This document shows, one piece after another, positions 16,216-23,407 of a DNA stretch of 32,961 bases. The position numbers and the translations under genes are program-made. The stretch comes from CAYXDO01 sp964463485 (GTDB taxonomy: Bacteria; Myxococcota; Kuafuiibacteriia; Kuafuiibacteriales; Kuafuiibacteriaceae). Where the stretch lies: assembly GCA_964463485.1 (NCBI GenBank), contig CAYXDO010000130.1:1-32961 (forward strand), given 5' to 3'. Under the pieces are notes generated by a model. It had not been told where the DNA came from. It saw nothing but the letters and a program-made list of their open reading frames with translations, and ran no database searches. Positions within the stretch are counted from its first letter, which is position 1. Each line of letters opens with the position of its first letter.

Positions 16216-16388
16216 TTCGAGGAAAGTGAGCCTTGCCCCCCCGCGGGGCTCGTGGACCTCGAGTTAGGGCGAAGACCCGCGAACGGCTCCCCCCCCATCC
16301 GATCGCGGGCTTCGCCCATGTTTTCCTTCTGTCAATCGTTCCCCTCCCTGTCCTTGGTCCGCGTTCGTAGAGAACGCGGACCCTTTTT
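16216..16388 (+). ncRNA. candidate sigma-54-dependent small RNA, Pxr-like
   Basis: About 173 nt between the predicted start of the sigma-54 promoter and the T-run of an intrinsic terminator. Three stem-loops are visible. SL1 pairs TCGAGG (16217-16222) with CCTCGA (16257-16262) and GAGCC (16228-16232) with GGCTC (16247-16251), exposing seven consecutive C (16236-16242). SL2 pairs GGGCGAAG and CCCGCGA (16267-16282, one bulge) with TCGCGGG and CTTCGCCC (16303-16317), plus CGG/CCG, around a loop with eight C (16289-16296). SL3 is the terminator. The encoded protein frames are shadows. From memory, Myxococcus Pxr is also a sigma-54-promoted sRNA of three stem-loops with a C-run, next to an NtrC-family gene. 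I infer analogy or distant homology and cannot prove either. Confidence 0.62.
16356..16388 (+). terminator. strong intrinsic terminator of the small RNA
   Basis: GGTCCGCGTTC (16356-16366) and GAACGCGGACC (16372-16382) form a perfect 11-bp stem with a 5-nt loop, followed by C and five T. The T-run is on the plus strand, so it ends a rightward transcript, and the only visible rightward promoter is the sigma-54 one. It could also help insulate the convergent methyltransferase gene ending at 16435. Confidence 0.88.
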
Positions 16389-16434
16389 CCCCTTCAGTGT
16401 ATCACCGCCGCAGGCTCACTGCGTTCGCCGCGGT

Positions 16435-17334
16435 TCAGCGTTTACGGGCTCGAACCACCAGCATGTGTCCGAGCCGGGCAAGCGGCGTCTGACTGAGCCT
16501 CTTGTCGATCGACAGCAGCGCCTGCGCCGATCGCCTCCGCGGGAGGGCCTCCGGCAGCCGCACCAAGTCGGAGGCGACGGCGAGCAAAATCGTCGCCGGA
16601 TACAGCGATCGGACCGACTCGAGCTCGAACTCCGAGCCGATGAGGGCGAGGTATTCTGAGCGCCCAAAGGCTCGGTGATCGTGCGAGAACCCAGGGTCGC
16701 TGCGCCGGATCGCCTTTTTGATCGGCTCGAGCCACGCGAACGCCCGTGGGTCGAGGAACAGCGCGCGCCCGTCGTTTTTGAGGACCCTGCGGCACTCCCT
16801 CAGCACGAGCTCCGGCGTGTCCACGTGGTGCAAGGTCCCGCGAGCCACGATGGCGTCGAAGACCCCGTCGCGGAAGGGCAGGTGCGTGGCGTCCGCGCGG
16901 ACCACCGCGTCCATGCGAGGCTCAGCGGTGACGAGGCACGAGACCGTTAGATCCACGCCCACGACCTTGTGACCCTGTTCCTTGAGCGCCGACCCAGCGG
17001 CTCCGGTCGCGCACCCGAGATCGAGCACGAGGCCTGGCGGAAGCCCGAGCAAATCGAAGAGGTCGTAGGCGGAGAGCCGATCCCAGTGGAAGCTGAGCTT
17101 CGACTCGTTCTCGTAGTAAGCGCCGACGGAGTGCGACTGGGTCTCGATCTCTTCACGATCGTGATCGCTGAGGGACGCCTCGTCGAGGAGGTCCACCGAA
17201 CCCTGTCCGAACCGACGGCCCTCGAAGCCGCAAGAGCTGCACACGAGCTTCGCGGGGACCAGGGGCGTTCGACAGCGAGGGCAGGCGAGGATGTCCTCGA
17301 TCAGCACCGAGGGCTCATGCACGGTCGAAATCAC
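16435..17334 (-). CDS. SAM-dependent methyltransferase with N-terminal zinc ribbon
   Basis: 299 aa from GTG 17334. Residues about 18-36 hold a Trm112-like zinc ribbon (CPRC ... CSSCG). A class I methyltransferase domain follows, with motif I VLDLGCATG, an acidic ribose-binding strand end (VVGVDLT), a motif II-like DATHLPF and FDAIVARGTLHHV. The C-terminal 100 residues are basic and helical (KKAIRRSDPGF). The layout matches UbiE/methyltransferase-11-type small-molecule or lipid enzymes with an attached ribbon; the substrate is not evident. The start lies 20 bp inside the upstream phosphatase gene, so the two are probably co-transcribed. It ends about 50 bp from the small-RNA terminator, convergent with it. 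Confidence 0.87.
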   Translation of the reverse strand: MISTVHEPSVLIEDILACPRCRTPLVPAKLVCSSCGFEGRRFGQGSVDLLDEASLSDHDREEIETQSHSVGAYYENESKLSFHWDRLSAYDLFDLLGLPPGLVLDLGCATGAAGSALKEQGHKVVGVDLTVSCLVTAEPRMDAVVRADATHLPFRDGVFDAIVARGTLHHVDTPELVLRECRRVLKNDGRALFLDPRAFAWLEPIKKAIRRSDPGFSHDHRAFGRSEYLALIGSEFELESVRSLYPATILLAVASDLVRLPEALPRRRSAQALLSIDKRLSQTPLARLGHMLVVRARKR

Positions 17335-17980
17335 GAAGTAAAGCTCGCGAGAACCCGAGCAGCTCCGCGGGCGTACGCATCAACGGAGCTCCTAGTGCGC
17401 CAAGCGCCTGCGCCTGAAAGCCCCAGGTCACCCCGGCGACGCGCGAGCCAAAAGCTCGGCCGGTCTCGATGTCCACCGGCGAGTCGCCTACGAAGAGCGT
17501 GGTTACAGGGCGCACGCGGAGGCGCGCGCAAGCGAGCGCGAGCACTGCCGGGTTCGGCTTGCGAACCGCGCACTCGTCCGCGCAAGCGATCGCGGACAGG
17601 TGCGGCAGGCCCATGGCTCTTAGGAGCGGCAGGGCGAAGGGGCGCGACTTGTTGGTGGCTACGCCAAGCAAAAAGCCCAGGCTGTCGAGGCCTTCCAGGG
17701 CCTCGACCACGCCGGGATAGGGCCTCGAGTCGACCGCGACGTGCTCCAAATAGGCAACATCAAATACTTTTTTGGCTTCGTGTACGAGGTCGTCGGATTC
17801 CGCCACGTCGAGCGCCCTCGACAACAAGCTCACCACCCCGTGGCCCACGATCGACCGGACGTGCTCGATCGTCCTTGGAGGTCGTCCCAGCGAGGCCAAG
17901 GCCGCGTTGACGCCAAAGGCGAGGTCGAGCGCAGTGTCGACGAGCGTGCCGTCGAGGTCGAACACGACCGCGCGCTTCAT
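17315..17980 (-). CDS. HAD-family phosphatase, phosphoglycolate-phosphatase-like
   Basis: 221 aa from ATG 17980. HAD motifs are complete: DLDGTLVDT with nucleophile Asp9 and acid/base Asp11, the Thr/Asn motif II (GVATNKSRP), the Lys of motif III (VRKPNP) and the metal-binding GDSPVDIE. A helical cap (about 20-85) gives the class of Gph/PpaX enzymes, which dephosphorylate 2-phosphoglycolate or similar small phosphates. The ATG overlaps the stop of the upstream gene as ATGA, so translation is coupled. The gene name is withheld because cap sequence alone does not fix the substrate. Confidence 0.9.
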   Translation of the reverse strand: MKRAVVFDLDGTLVDTALDLAFGVNAALASLGRPPRTIEHVRSIVGHGVVSLLSRALDVAESDDLVHEAKKVFDVAYLEHVAVDSRPYPGVVEALEGLDSLGFLLGVATNKSRPFALPLLRAMGLPHLSAIACADECAVRKPNPAVLALACARLRVRPVTTLFVGDSPVDIETGRAFGSRVAGVTWGFQAQALGALGAPLMRTPAELLGFSRALLRDFDRA

Positions 17981-18441
17981 AACTCGATCCGGTAGGAGAG
18001 CCGCGCGTGACCGCTCAGGAGCTCCCCCTCGCTGCTGATGGGATGGTACCGAAGGATCAGACCAACGCAGAGCTCGGGCGTCACGAAGTAATCGGCCCCA
18101 AGACCCGCTCGGAAGGTCCCGCTCGTTCGGCCTCCGCGAAGCGCCACTCCCCCCGCGACCTCGACGAACGGGACCGTACGGAGCACATCGATCGCCACCG
18201 TCAGACCACCGCCGGAGGTCAGCATCAGCTCGGACGATATCACCGGAAACACGCCGCCGTAGGCAAAGAGCGTGATGCCTTCGAGCAGACCATAACCCAC
18301 GGACAGCTCTCCGCCGACCGCCACGTGATCGCCGAGGTCTACCGAAGCGGCTCCGAGCTCGGCGACAGCCAAAAGCTCGCCGGGCGCGGCCTTCGCGACT
18401 CCCGAAATCAAGAGGAGCCACGGCGCGAGAACCGCCCGCAT
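17977..18441 (-). CDS. small outer-membrane beta-barrel-like protein
   Basis: 154 aa from ATG 18441, where a good signal peptide begins (MRAVLAPWLLLISGVAKA, then APGE). The mature part is made of alternating hydrophobic/polar strands with Gly turns (VAVGGELSVGYGLLEGITLF; FRAGLGADYFVTPELCVGLI) and ends in an aromatic/hydrophobic strand (ARLSYRIEL), as in 8-stranded outer-membrane barrels. I cannot name it. It leads the overlapping group with the phosphatase and methyltransferase and is divergent from the TPR protein gene, 83 bp away. Confidence 0.75.
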   Translation of the reverse strand: MRAVLAPWLLLISGVAKAAPGELLAVAELGAASVDLGDHVAVGGELSVGYGLLEGITLFAYGGVFPVISSELMLTSGGGLTVAIDVLRTVPFVEVAGGVALRGGRTSGTFRAGLGADYFVTPELCVGLILRYHPISSEGELLSGHARLSYRIEL

Positions 18442-18524
18442 TCCGAGGTCGTGGTCACGCCCTTGGCGTCGCGTCAACCGCGCCGCTTGACATGTCTCTG
18501 TGGCCGCGAAAAGGAGAGGTCCCC

Positions 18525-19271
18525 ATGGCGAAAAAGAAGTCCGCGAAGGACGACCTCGAGGGAGTCGAGCTCCCGGAAGAGCTCGCCGCGCTCGCTCCGC
18601 CCGACCCCTTCCTCGAGCGAGCTCAAGAATACGCCGGCGTCATCGAGAAGAACTCGCGCCTCTTCGGCGCTGCGCTCGGCGGCGTGCTCTTGCTGGCCGT
18701 GGCCGTCATCGTCATCCAGAGCCAGATGAAAGGCTCGCGCGCCAAGGCTACGACCGGGCTCACCGACGCGGTGAAAGAGTATCGCGACGCGCTCGAGAAG
18801 GCCGACACCGCGACCACCGCCGCCATCGCGCAGGCAGCCGCCGACAAGCTCGTGCCCGCCTTTCAGAAGCTTCAAACAGAACAGCCCGGAACCGGGATCG
18901 CCGAGCTCTCGAAGCTGTACGAAGGCGACCTCTTGCGACGCGCCGGCAAACCGGCCGACGCCGAGAAGACCTTCAAGTCCTTCATCGACGCCGCCAAGCC
19001 CGACGACAACCTGCTGTTCCTCGCGCTCGAAGGAGCCGGCTACGCCGCCGAAGAGACCGGAAACGTCGACGGCGCGCTCGTCTACTTCCAGCGACTCTCC
19101 ACCTTGCCCACCGAACACTACCGAGATCACGGCTTCTATCACCTCGGTCGCCTGAACGAGGCCAAGGGCAACAAGGACGCGGCCATCGCTGCGTACAAAG
19201 CGATCGCCGACAACTACCCGAAGTCACCGCTCCGAGAAAAAATCGACGGTCGCCTCGCCGCTCTGAAGTGA
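18525..19271 (+). CDS. single-pass membrane TPR protein, YfgM-like
   Basis: 248 aa from ATG 18525, preceded by AAGGAGAGG eight bases upstream. A charged cytoplasmic N-terminus (MAKKKSAKDD) is followed by one membrane helix (LFGAALGGVLLLAVAVIVIQ, about 45-64) and a periplasmic helical domain. TPR-type pairs are visible (AGKPADAEKTFKSFIDA; GNVDGALVYFQRLS; GNKDAAIAAYKAIADNYPKS). This is the architecture of YfgM, an ancillary factor at the SecYEG translocon, and in enterobacteria yfgM lies directly before bamB. Here too a PQQ-type propeller gene follows. The match is by architecture and order, so the functional assignment is inference. Confidence 0.8.
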   Translation: MAKKKSAKDDLEGVELPEELAALAPPDPFLERAQEYAGVIEKNSRLFGAALGGVLLLAVAVIVIQSQMKGSRAKATTGLTDAVKEYRDALEKADTATTAAIAQAAADKLVPAFQKLQTEQPGTGIAELSKLYEGDLLRRAGKPADAEKTFKSFIDAAKPDDNLLFLALEGAGYAAEETGNVDGALVYFQRLSTLPTEHYRDHGFYHLGRLNEAKGNKDAAIAAYKAIADNYPKSPLREKIDGRLAALK

Positions 19272-19323
19272 CGATTCGCGTCGACGAGCCTCGAACGTGA
19301 AATCTCCTCTCAGATCGATCCTG

Positions 19324-20484
19324 ATGAAGCTCGCGCGGCTTCCTCTCGCGCTGACGCTCGCCGCGCCTGCGGCCCTGGCTGAGACGCCGAGCGATCTCGG
19401 CTGGGTCAAGCCGGATCCCTCGGAGCTCTTTCGCGTCTTCGGCTTGCGCAAGCTGATTTCGCTCGGCCCGGAGCTCGAGCCGCTCGAAGCGCCTCCGTTC
19501 GAGGCCACCGCGCCGATGATCAGCAAAGACGGCTCCCTCGCGTTCGCCGCCACTCGAGACGGCGACCTCCACGCCCGATGGATCGACTCCGGCAAGAGCC
19601 TCTGGGACGTGCACGTCGGCCGCTCCGGCCACTCGTTCGCCCAATACCGAGAGCTCCTCTTGGCCGGCGTCGGCACACACCTCGTCGCGCTCGAGGCCTA
19701 CAGCGGCAAGGAACGCTGGAGGCTCGACCTCGGCGGCATGATCGGCGGCGCGATCACCGTGACCGGCACCGTCGCGTATGTGCCCGTGCGGCCCGCCGGC
19801 GTGACCGCGGTCGACGTCGTCGCGACGAGCGTGCGGTGGCGCTTCAAGCGCGCGCGTCCCGAAGGCATCACCGTGCTCGGCCAGTCCGCGGTCACCGTCG
19901 ACGAGGCGCGAGGACAGCTCTACACGGGGCTCCCAGACGGCTCCCTCGCCGCGATCGCCTTGTCGGACGGCGAAGTGCGGTGGACCGCCACGCTGACGTC
20001 AGGGCGCAGGCCGTTTCGTGACGTCGACGCAGCTCCGCTTTTGACCCCCGACGGCGAGCTCCTCGCCGCCAACTACGACTCGGGCTTGTTCGGACTCGAC
20101 CCGGACGACGGCCGCGTTCGCTGGAAGGAGCCCGCCGTCACGGGCGTCACCGGCCTGACGCTGGTGATGGGCCGGGTGATCGCTACGGACGGTGGCGCCG
20201 TGGGCTTGGGACCGAAAGGGCAGGTCGTTTGGCGATACCGACCCCACAAGGGCTTCTTGAGCGCGCCCATGCCGTTTGGCTTCGGCATGGTTGGCTTCGC
20301 GTCCTCCTCCGGCGTGATCCCGGTGCTGGACGCAGTCACCGGCAAGCCCACGCAGCTCCTCTCCGTCGGGCCGTCCGGCGTCCTGTCGCCGCCTGCGCGC
20401 CTGCGCAAAGACCTCGCGATCCTCACGAACCGCGGCTCCCTGATGTTCTTTCGCTACGGTGAAGGATCGGGGATTACTCGCTGA
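19324..20484 (+). CDS. PQQ-type beta-propeller protein, BamB-like
   Basis: 386 aa from ATG 19324, giving a compact signal peptide (MKLARLPLALTLAAPAALA). A GTG at 19297 would add nine residues, and neither start has a clear ribosome-binding site. Repeated blades show the W/G patterns of PQQ-like propellers (YSGKERWRLDLGG; DGEVRWTATL; DDGRVRWKEPAVTG; KGQVVWRY). BamB is the outer-membrane protein assembly lipoprotein with the same fold, but here the signal peptide has no lipobox Cys, so this protein is probably soluble in the periplasm. Together with the YfgM-like gene it resembles the yfgM-bamB pair. Confidence 0.8.
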   Translation: MKLARLPLALTLAAPAALAETPSDLGWVKPDPSELFRVFGLRKLISLGPELEPLEAPPFEATAPMISKDGSLAFAATRDGDLHARWIDSGKSLWDVHVGRSGHSFAQYRELLLAGVGTHLVALEAYSGKERWRLDLGGMIGGAITVTGTVAYVPVRPAGVTAVDVVATSVRWRFKRARPEGITVLGQSAVTVDEARGQLYTGLPDGSLAAIALSDGEVRWTATLTSGRRPFRDVDAAPLLTPDGELLAANYDSGLFGLDPDDGRVRWKEPAVTGVTGLTLVMGRVIATDGGAVGLGPKGQVVWRYRPHKGFLSAPMPFGFGMVGFASSSGVIPVLDAVTGKPTQLLSVGPSGVLSPPARLRKDLAILTNRGSLMFFRYGEGSGITR

Positions 20485-20669
20485 TCACGGGTTGACGACG
20501 TCACACATCCTCGTGGCGCTCCCTGACACGAATGTCGCGGTTGGGTCGGCGTGCCGTCGGCGTTGTGTCTAACCACCTGTAACTCATAGCTTCTTGGCCT
20601 CGCCCCGAGTCTAGCACGCCCCGTGCTTGGGCAGGGCCCATCGCTCGAGCAGGGCGGTTTGGAGGTGCC

Positions 20670-21470
20670 GTGGCAGATCCGTTCAAGGACGACCCAACGT
20701 TTCTCTCGCGATACCGGGAGGGCGTGGCCGAGGCGCTCGATCGCGTCTATCGAGCCTACGCCAGACCGCTCCGACACTTCGTGGTCAAAGGCTTCGCGTT
20801 CAAGAGCGACGGTCGAGACTTGTACTTCCGCGGAGTGAGCGCCGAATACGACCTCGAAGACATCATCCAGGAGACCTTTCGCCGAGCCTTCGGGCTCAAG
20901 GCTCGCGAGAGCTACGATGGCGTACGGCCCTTCAAGAACTACCTGTTCACCATCGCCCGCAACGCCGTCATCAACGACATCCTGCTCAAGGCTCGGCACA
21001 TCCCGGTCGGAGACGCCTTCCACCGCGACACCCCGTTCGACGAGTCGGCGACCTCCGAGACCTGGGCAATGAACCACCGTATCGCCGCCCACACGAAGGT
21101 CGAAGCGGAGTGCGGCACCCGAGTCGAGAACCTCGAAATCTGCGGTCTGATCGGCGCCTTCGTGGGAGCGCTCGACCGCGAACAGGCGCAGTTCTTCCAG
21201 CTCCGGTTTCTGGGGCTGTGCTCCCAGGAAGACACCGCCAGGCGTATGGGTTGGAAGCGCTCACGAGTGCGGAAGGTGGAAGCGCGCCTGAGGGCGTCGT
21301 TCCTCTGTCACATCCAAGGGACCGGCTACCTCGACCAGCGACCGGAGACGCAGAGGGTCCGACGAGCCACCGATCCAACGGAGGCACACCGGATCTTCCA
21401 AACCGCGAGACAGCTGTGGCGTTCCGGCCGAGCCCACGACCCCAACGACTTCATGATCGAGGCGGCGTAG
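20670..21470 (+). CDS. RNA polymerase sigma factor, sigma-70/ECF-like
   Basis: 266 aa from GTG 20670 with GGAGG four bases upstream. Region 2 is recognisable (YDLEDIIQETFRRAFG ... PFKNYLFTIARNAVIND), with the Trp of the usual motif replaced by Tyr/Phe. Region 4 is a helix-turn-helix (ALDREQAQFFQLRFLG ... SQEDTARRMGWKRSRVRKVE). The linker between them is longer than in ordinary ECF factors and a C-terminal tail of about 60 residues follows region 4, so it is a divergent member. No anti-sigma gene is adjacent. The 185 bp upstream shows no promoter I trust. Confidence 0.88.
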   Translation: MADPFKDDPTFLSRYREGVAEALDRVYRAYARPLRHFVVKGFAFKSDGRDLYFRGVSAEYDLEDIIQETFRRAFGLKARESYDGVRPFKNYLFTIARNAVINDILLKARHIPVGDAFHRDTPFDESATSETWAMNHRIAAHTKVEAECGTRVENLEICGLIGAFVGALDREQAQFFQLRFLGLCSQEDTARRMGWKRSRVRKVEARLRASFLCHIQGTGYLDQRPETQRVRRATDPTEAHRIFQTARQLWRSGRAHDPNDFMIEAA

Positions 21471-21483
21471 CGCGGGCGTCCGA

Positions 21484-21560
21484 CCTGGGAGCGCAGGCAT
21501 CTTGCCTGCGCGTAAGCTTCGCGGACTCCAGATCGCCTGCGCTTAAGCTTCGCGGACTCC
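21484..21560. repeat. dispersed GCAGGCA-TCT-TGCCTGC repeat, inverted copy
   Basis: CCTGGGAGCGCAGGCATCTT and following bases are the reverse complement of the unit at 1072-1190. The 9-bp stem is at 21491-21511. A second, stemless half-unit (CGCCTGCGCTTAAGCTTCGC) follows at about 21534-21558. It lies between the convergent sigma-factor and Nudix genes, where its hairpin could act as a transcript end. Confidence 0.82.
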
Positions 21561-21583
21561 GGCGAGTCCGACCCGGGGCGACC

Positions 21584-22036
21584 TCAATCACCCGTCCCGG
21601 TTTTCGTCTCGTCCCGATAGTGGGGCGACTTCGATCCGACCTCGGCCTCGACGATCGAGCGAACGTCCGCGAGCAGCGGTAGGTCCGCAGGCGGCATCGA
21701 GAGCTCACCGAGCTCGGCGACCGTGAACCAGCCGACCTTGTCGACCTCGAGCGGTCGCGGCTCGCCGGTCACGTCGGCCCGGAGCAAGACGAGCTCGAGG
21801 TCGAAGTCTGGATACGCGAACTGAAGCCGCCTGACCTCGGCGCCGATGTTGGCGTCCACGCCGAGCTCCTCGTGCAGCTCGCGCCTGAGCGCGACCGCGT
21901 GGGTCTCGCCCGGCTCGACCTTGCCGCCTGGAAACTCCCACAGCCCGCCGAGCGTGCCGCCTGGCTTCCGCCGATCGAGGAGGATTCGTCCCTCGCGGAT
22001 CACGAGCGCCGCAACGACCAGTGTAGGGCGCCGCAC
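21584..22036 (-). CDS. Nudix hydrolase, MutT-like
   Basis: About 150 aa. The Nudix box is complete: G-KVEPG-E-THAVALR-RE-L-HEE-LGV, with the Glu residues that bind metal. The family hydrolyses nucleoside diphosphate derivatives; the short length and start (RRPTLVVAALVIREGRILLD) resemble MutT, which removes 8-oxo-dGTP. Several starts are possible: GTG 22036 gives the usual family N-terminus, while GTG codons upstream and a TTG at 22075 would add residues without a clear ribosome-binding site. It is a single gene, convergent with the sigma factor. Confidence 0.88.
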   Translation of the reverse strand: MRRPTLVVAALVIREGRILLDRRKPGGTLGGLWEFPGGKVEPGETHAVALRRELHEELGVDANIGAEVRRLQFAYPDFDLELVLLRADVTGEPRPLEVDKVGWFTVAELGELSMPPADLPLLADVRSIVEAEVGSKSPHYRDETKTGTGD

Positions 22037-22110
22037 GAGCACGAGCGACCACACCACGAAAGCCGACGGCAGCAAAACTCGGCAGGTACCCTACTATCCG
22101 GGATCGATTT

Positions 22111-22138
22111 ATGTCTGATAATAGACGTTATGTAAAAT
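22111..22138. other. candidate dif-like XerC/XerD recombination site
   Basis: A 28-bp sequence has dif geometry: an 11-bp left arm ATGTCTGATAA, a 6-bp centre TAGACG and an 11-bp right arm TTATGTAAAAT. The right arm differs from the widely conserved XerD half-site TTATGTTAAAT at one base; the left arm keeps the inner ATAA but is weaker outside it. The site sits in a short AT-rich patch in otherwise GC-rich DNA, in the 436-bp space between the Nudix gene and a lipoprotein gene. It could be the chromosome dimer-resolution site, or a Xer target used by an integrating element, or chance. Confidence 0.42.
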
Positions 22139-22204
22139 CGACAAGCCTACAGACGAACCAGAAGCCTGTACTTTCCCTTATATGCAGGTTTCCCAACGCA
22201 GCTT

Positions 22205-22276
22205 GGTTTTCTTGATGCTCCTGGTTTTCTTGATGCTCCTGGTTTTCTTGATGCTCCTGGTTTTCTTGATGCTCCT
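22205..22276. repeat. 18-bp tandem repeat array, left of a gap
   Basis: Four identical copies of GGTTTTCTTGATGCTCCT (22205-22222, 22223-22240, 22241-22258, 22259-22276) run into the gap. A fifth copy, altered only near its end, starts right after the gap at 22377. Since 18 is a multiple of three, frames stay open across the array on both strands, but no ribosome-binding site or codon pattern supports a protein. The array lies upstream of the lipoprotein gene. Confidence 0.95.
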
Positions 22277-22376
22277 NNNNNNNNNNNNNNNNNNNNNNNN
22301 NNNNNNNNNNNNNNNNNNNNNNNNNNNNNNNNNNNNNNNNNNNNNNNNNNNNNNNNNNNNNNNNNNNNNNNNNNNN
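22277..22376. other. assembly gap (100 N)
   Basis: Exactly 100 undetermined bases with 18-bp repeat units on both sides. The number of units lost in the gap is unknown. Confidence 0.97.
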
Positions 22377-22472
22377 GGTTTTCTTGATGCTCCAGGCGGA
22401 TCCAGCTTTCTCCGGACGCATTTCGCAGACATTGTTCAGTTTCCTGCCCGCTATGGCGACCTCGGGTGTCCA

Positions 22473-23402
22473 ATGGCGCGAACCATGCGCGCGGCCCTGA
22501 TCCTCGTGGCCCTCGGCGGCTGTTCGCTCCCCGCCGCCACGCCGAACGCTCGCTGCTCCACCGACCTCGACTGCGGATCGCTCCGCTGCGTCGCGGACCT
22601 CACCCTGGGCGTGAGCTACTGCTCCAACGGATGTATCACCGACGCGGACTGTCCAACTCACCAGAGCTGTCGGGGCGGCGTGGACCAAGGCACGTCCAAC
22701 GCCGCCGAGACCTCCGTGTGTATCGACCGTGTGCGGTCGTGCGAACCGTCCGAGACCTGTAACGGGTTGGACGACGACTGCGACGGCGTGATCGACGGAC
22801 CGAGCTGCACCCTCAAGGCTCGCTGCCTAGACGACGCTCCCTGCGGCGCGTTCGTATGCCAGGCTCCCGACAACCAACCTGACACGTTGTGTGCGCCGGC
22901 CCTGCTCGCATCGGCCGACGACTTCGAAGCCTGCACGTCGAACTCGGATTGCCGGAACGGAGACTGCGCGACCGGATCCTGCTCGCCCTTTTGCCGGGCC
23001 GATCTCCCTGGATCTTGTCCTTCGGGCTTCGCGTGCGCCCGCTCGATCGGCCGCGACGCGGCGCCGGCGCACAACCAGTGCCAGCCGCGGTGTTCCCTCG
23101 ACTCTGACTGCGAGGCTGATCGCGACTGTGTGTGGCGACCCGTTTACCAGGGTGCCGATGAACACGTGTTGGTCTGCGCCAAGCCCGGTCCGAATCGCCT
23201 GCCGCTCGGCGCGGTCTGTCCGGACAACACTCCCGAGGGAGATGACGCGTGTGCGAGCGGGCTCTGTTACGAGCGGCGCTGCACGCGCCCGTGCACGTCG
23301 GTCGGAATCGACTGCCCAGACGTACCCGGATCGAGGTGCGTTCGCCGACAGCTCTACTACGGGCCGCGAGAGTTCGAGATGCTCGTATGCGCGGAGAGCT
23401 GA
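22473..23402 (+). CDS. Cys-rich lipoprotein with MopE-type metal-binding motif
   Basis: 309 aa from ATG 22473, the first start after the repeat array and the one giving a proper signal peptide. The lipobox LGGC puts the lipidated Cys at residue 17 (MARTMRAALILVALGGC). The mature part is very rich in Cys pairs (CSTDLDCGSLRCV; CITDADCPTHQSC; CTSNSDCRNGDCATGSC), typical of disulfide-bonded outer-surface proteins in myxobacteria. ETCNGLDDDCDGVID (94-108) is the MopE-type metal-binding motif. An open frame running upstream through the array is not part of the gene. It ends five bases before the next lipoprotein gene. Confidence 0.88.
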   Translation: MARTMRAALILVALGGCSLPAATPNARCSTDLDCGSLRCVADLTLGVSYCSNGCITDADCPTHQSCRGGVDQGTSNAAETSVCIDRVRSCEPSETCNGLDDDCDGVIDGPSCTLKARCLDDAPCGAFVCQAPDNQPDTLCAPALLASADDFEACTSNSDCRNGDCATGSCSPFCRADLPGSCPSGFACARSIGRDAAPAHNQCQPRCSLDSDCEADRDCVWRPVYQGADEHVLVCAKPGPNRLPLGAVCPDNTPEGDDACASGLCYERRCTRPCTSVGIDCPDVPGSRCVRRQLYYGPREFEMLVCAES

Positions 23403-23407
23403 GAGAG

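Noticed and set aside
16174..16659. 161-codon plus-strand frame over the candidate small RNA
   Set aside because: Most of it is antisense to the methyltransferase gene, it crosses a strong intrinsic terminator, and it has no ribosome-binding site.
22182..22472. Long open frames through the 18-bp array and the gap on both strands
   Set aside because: An 18-bp period keeps all frames free of stops, and N bases hide any stop. The real lipoprotein start with its signal peptide is at 22473.
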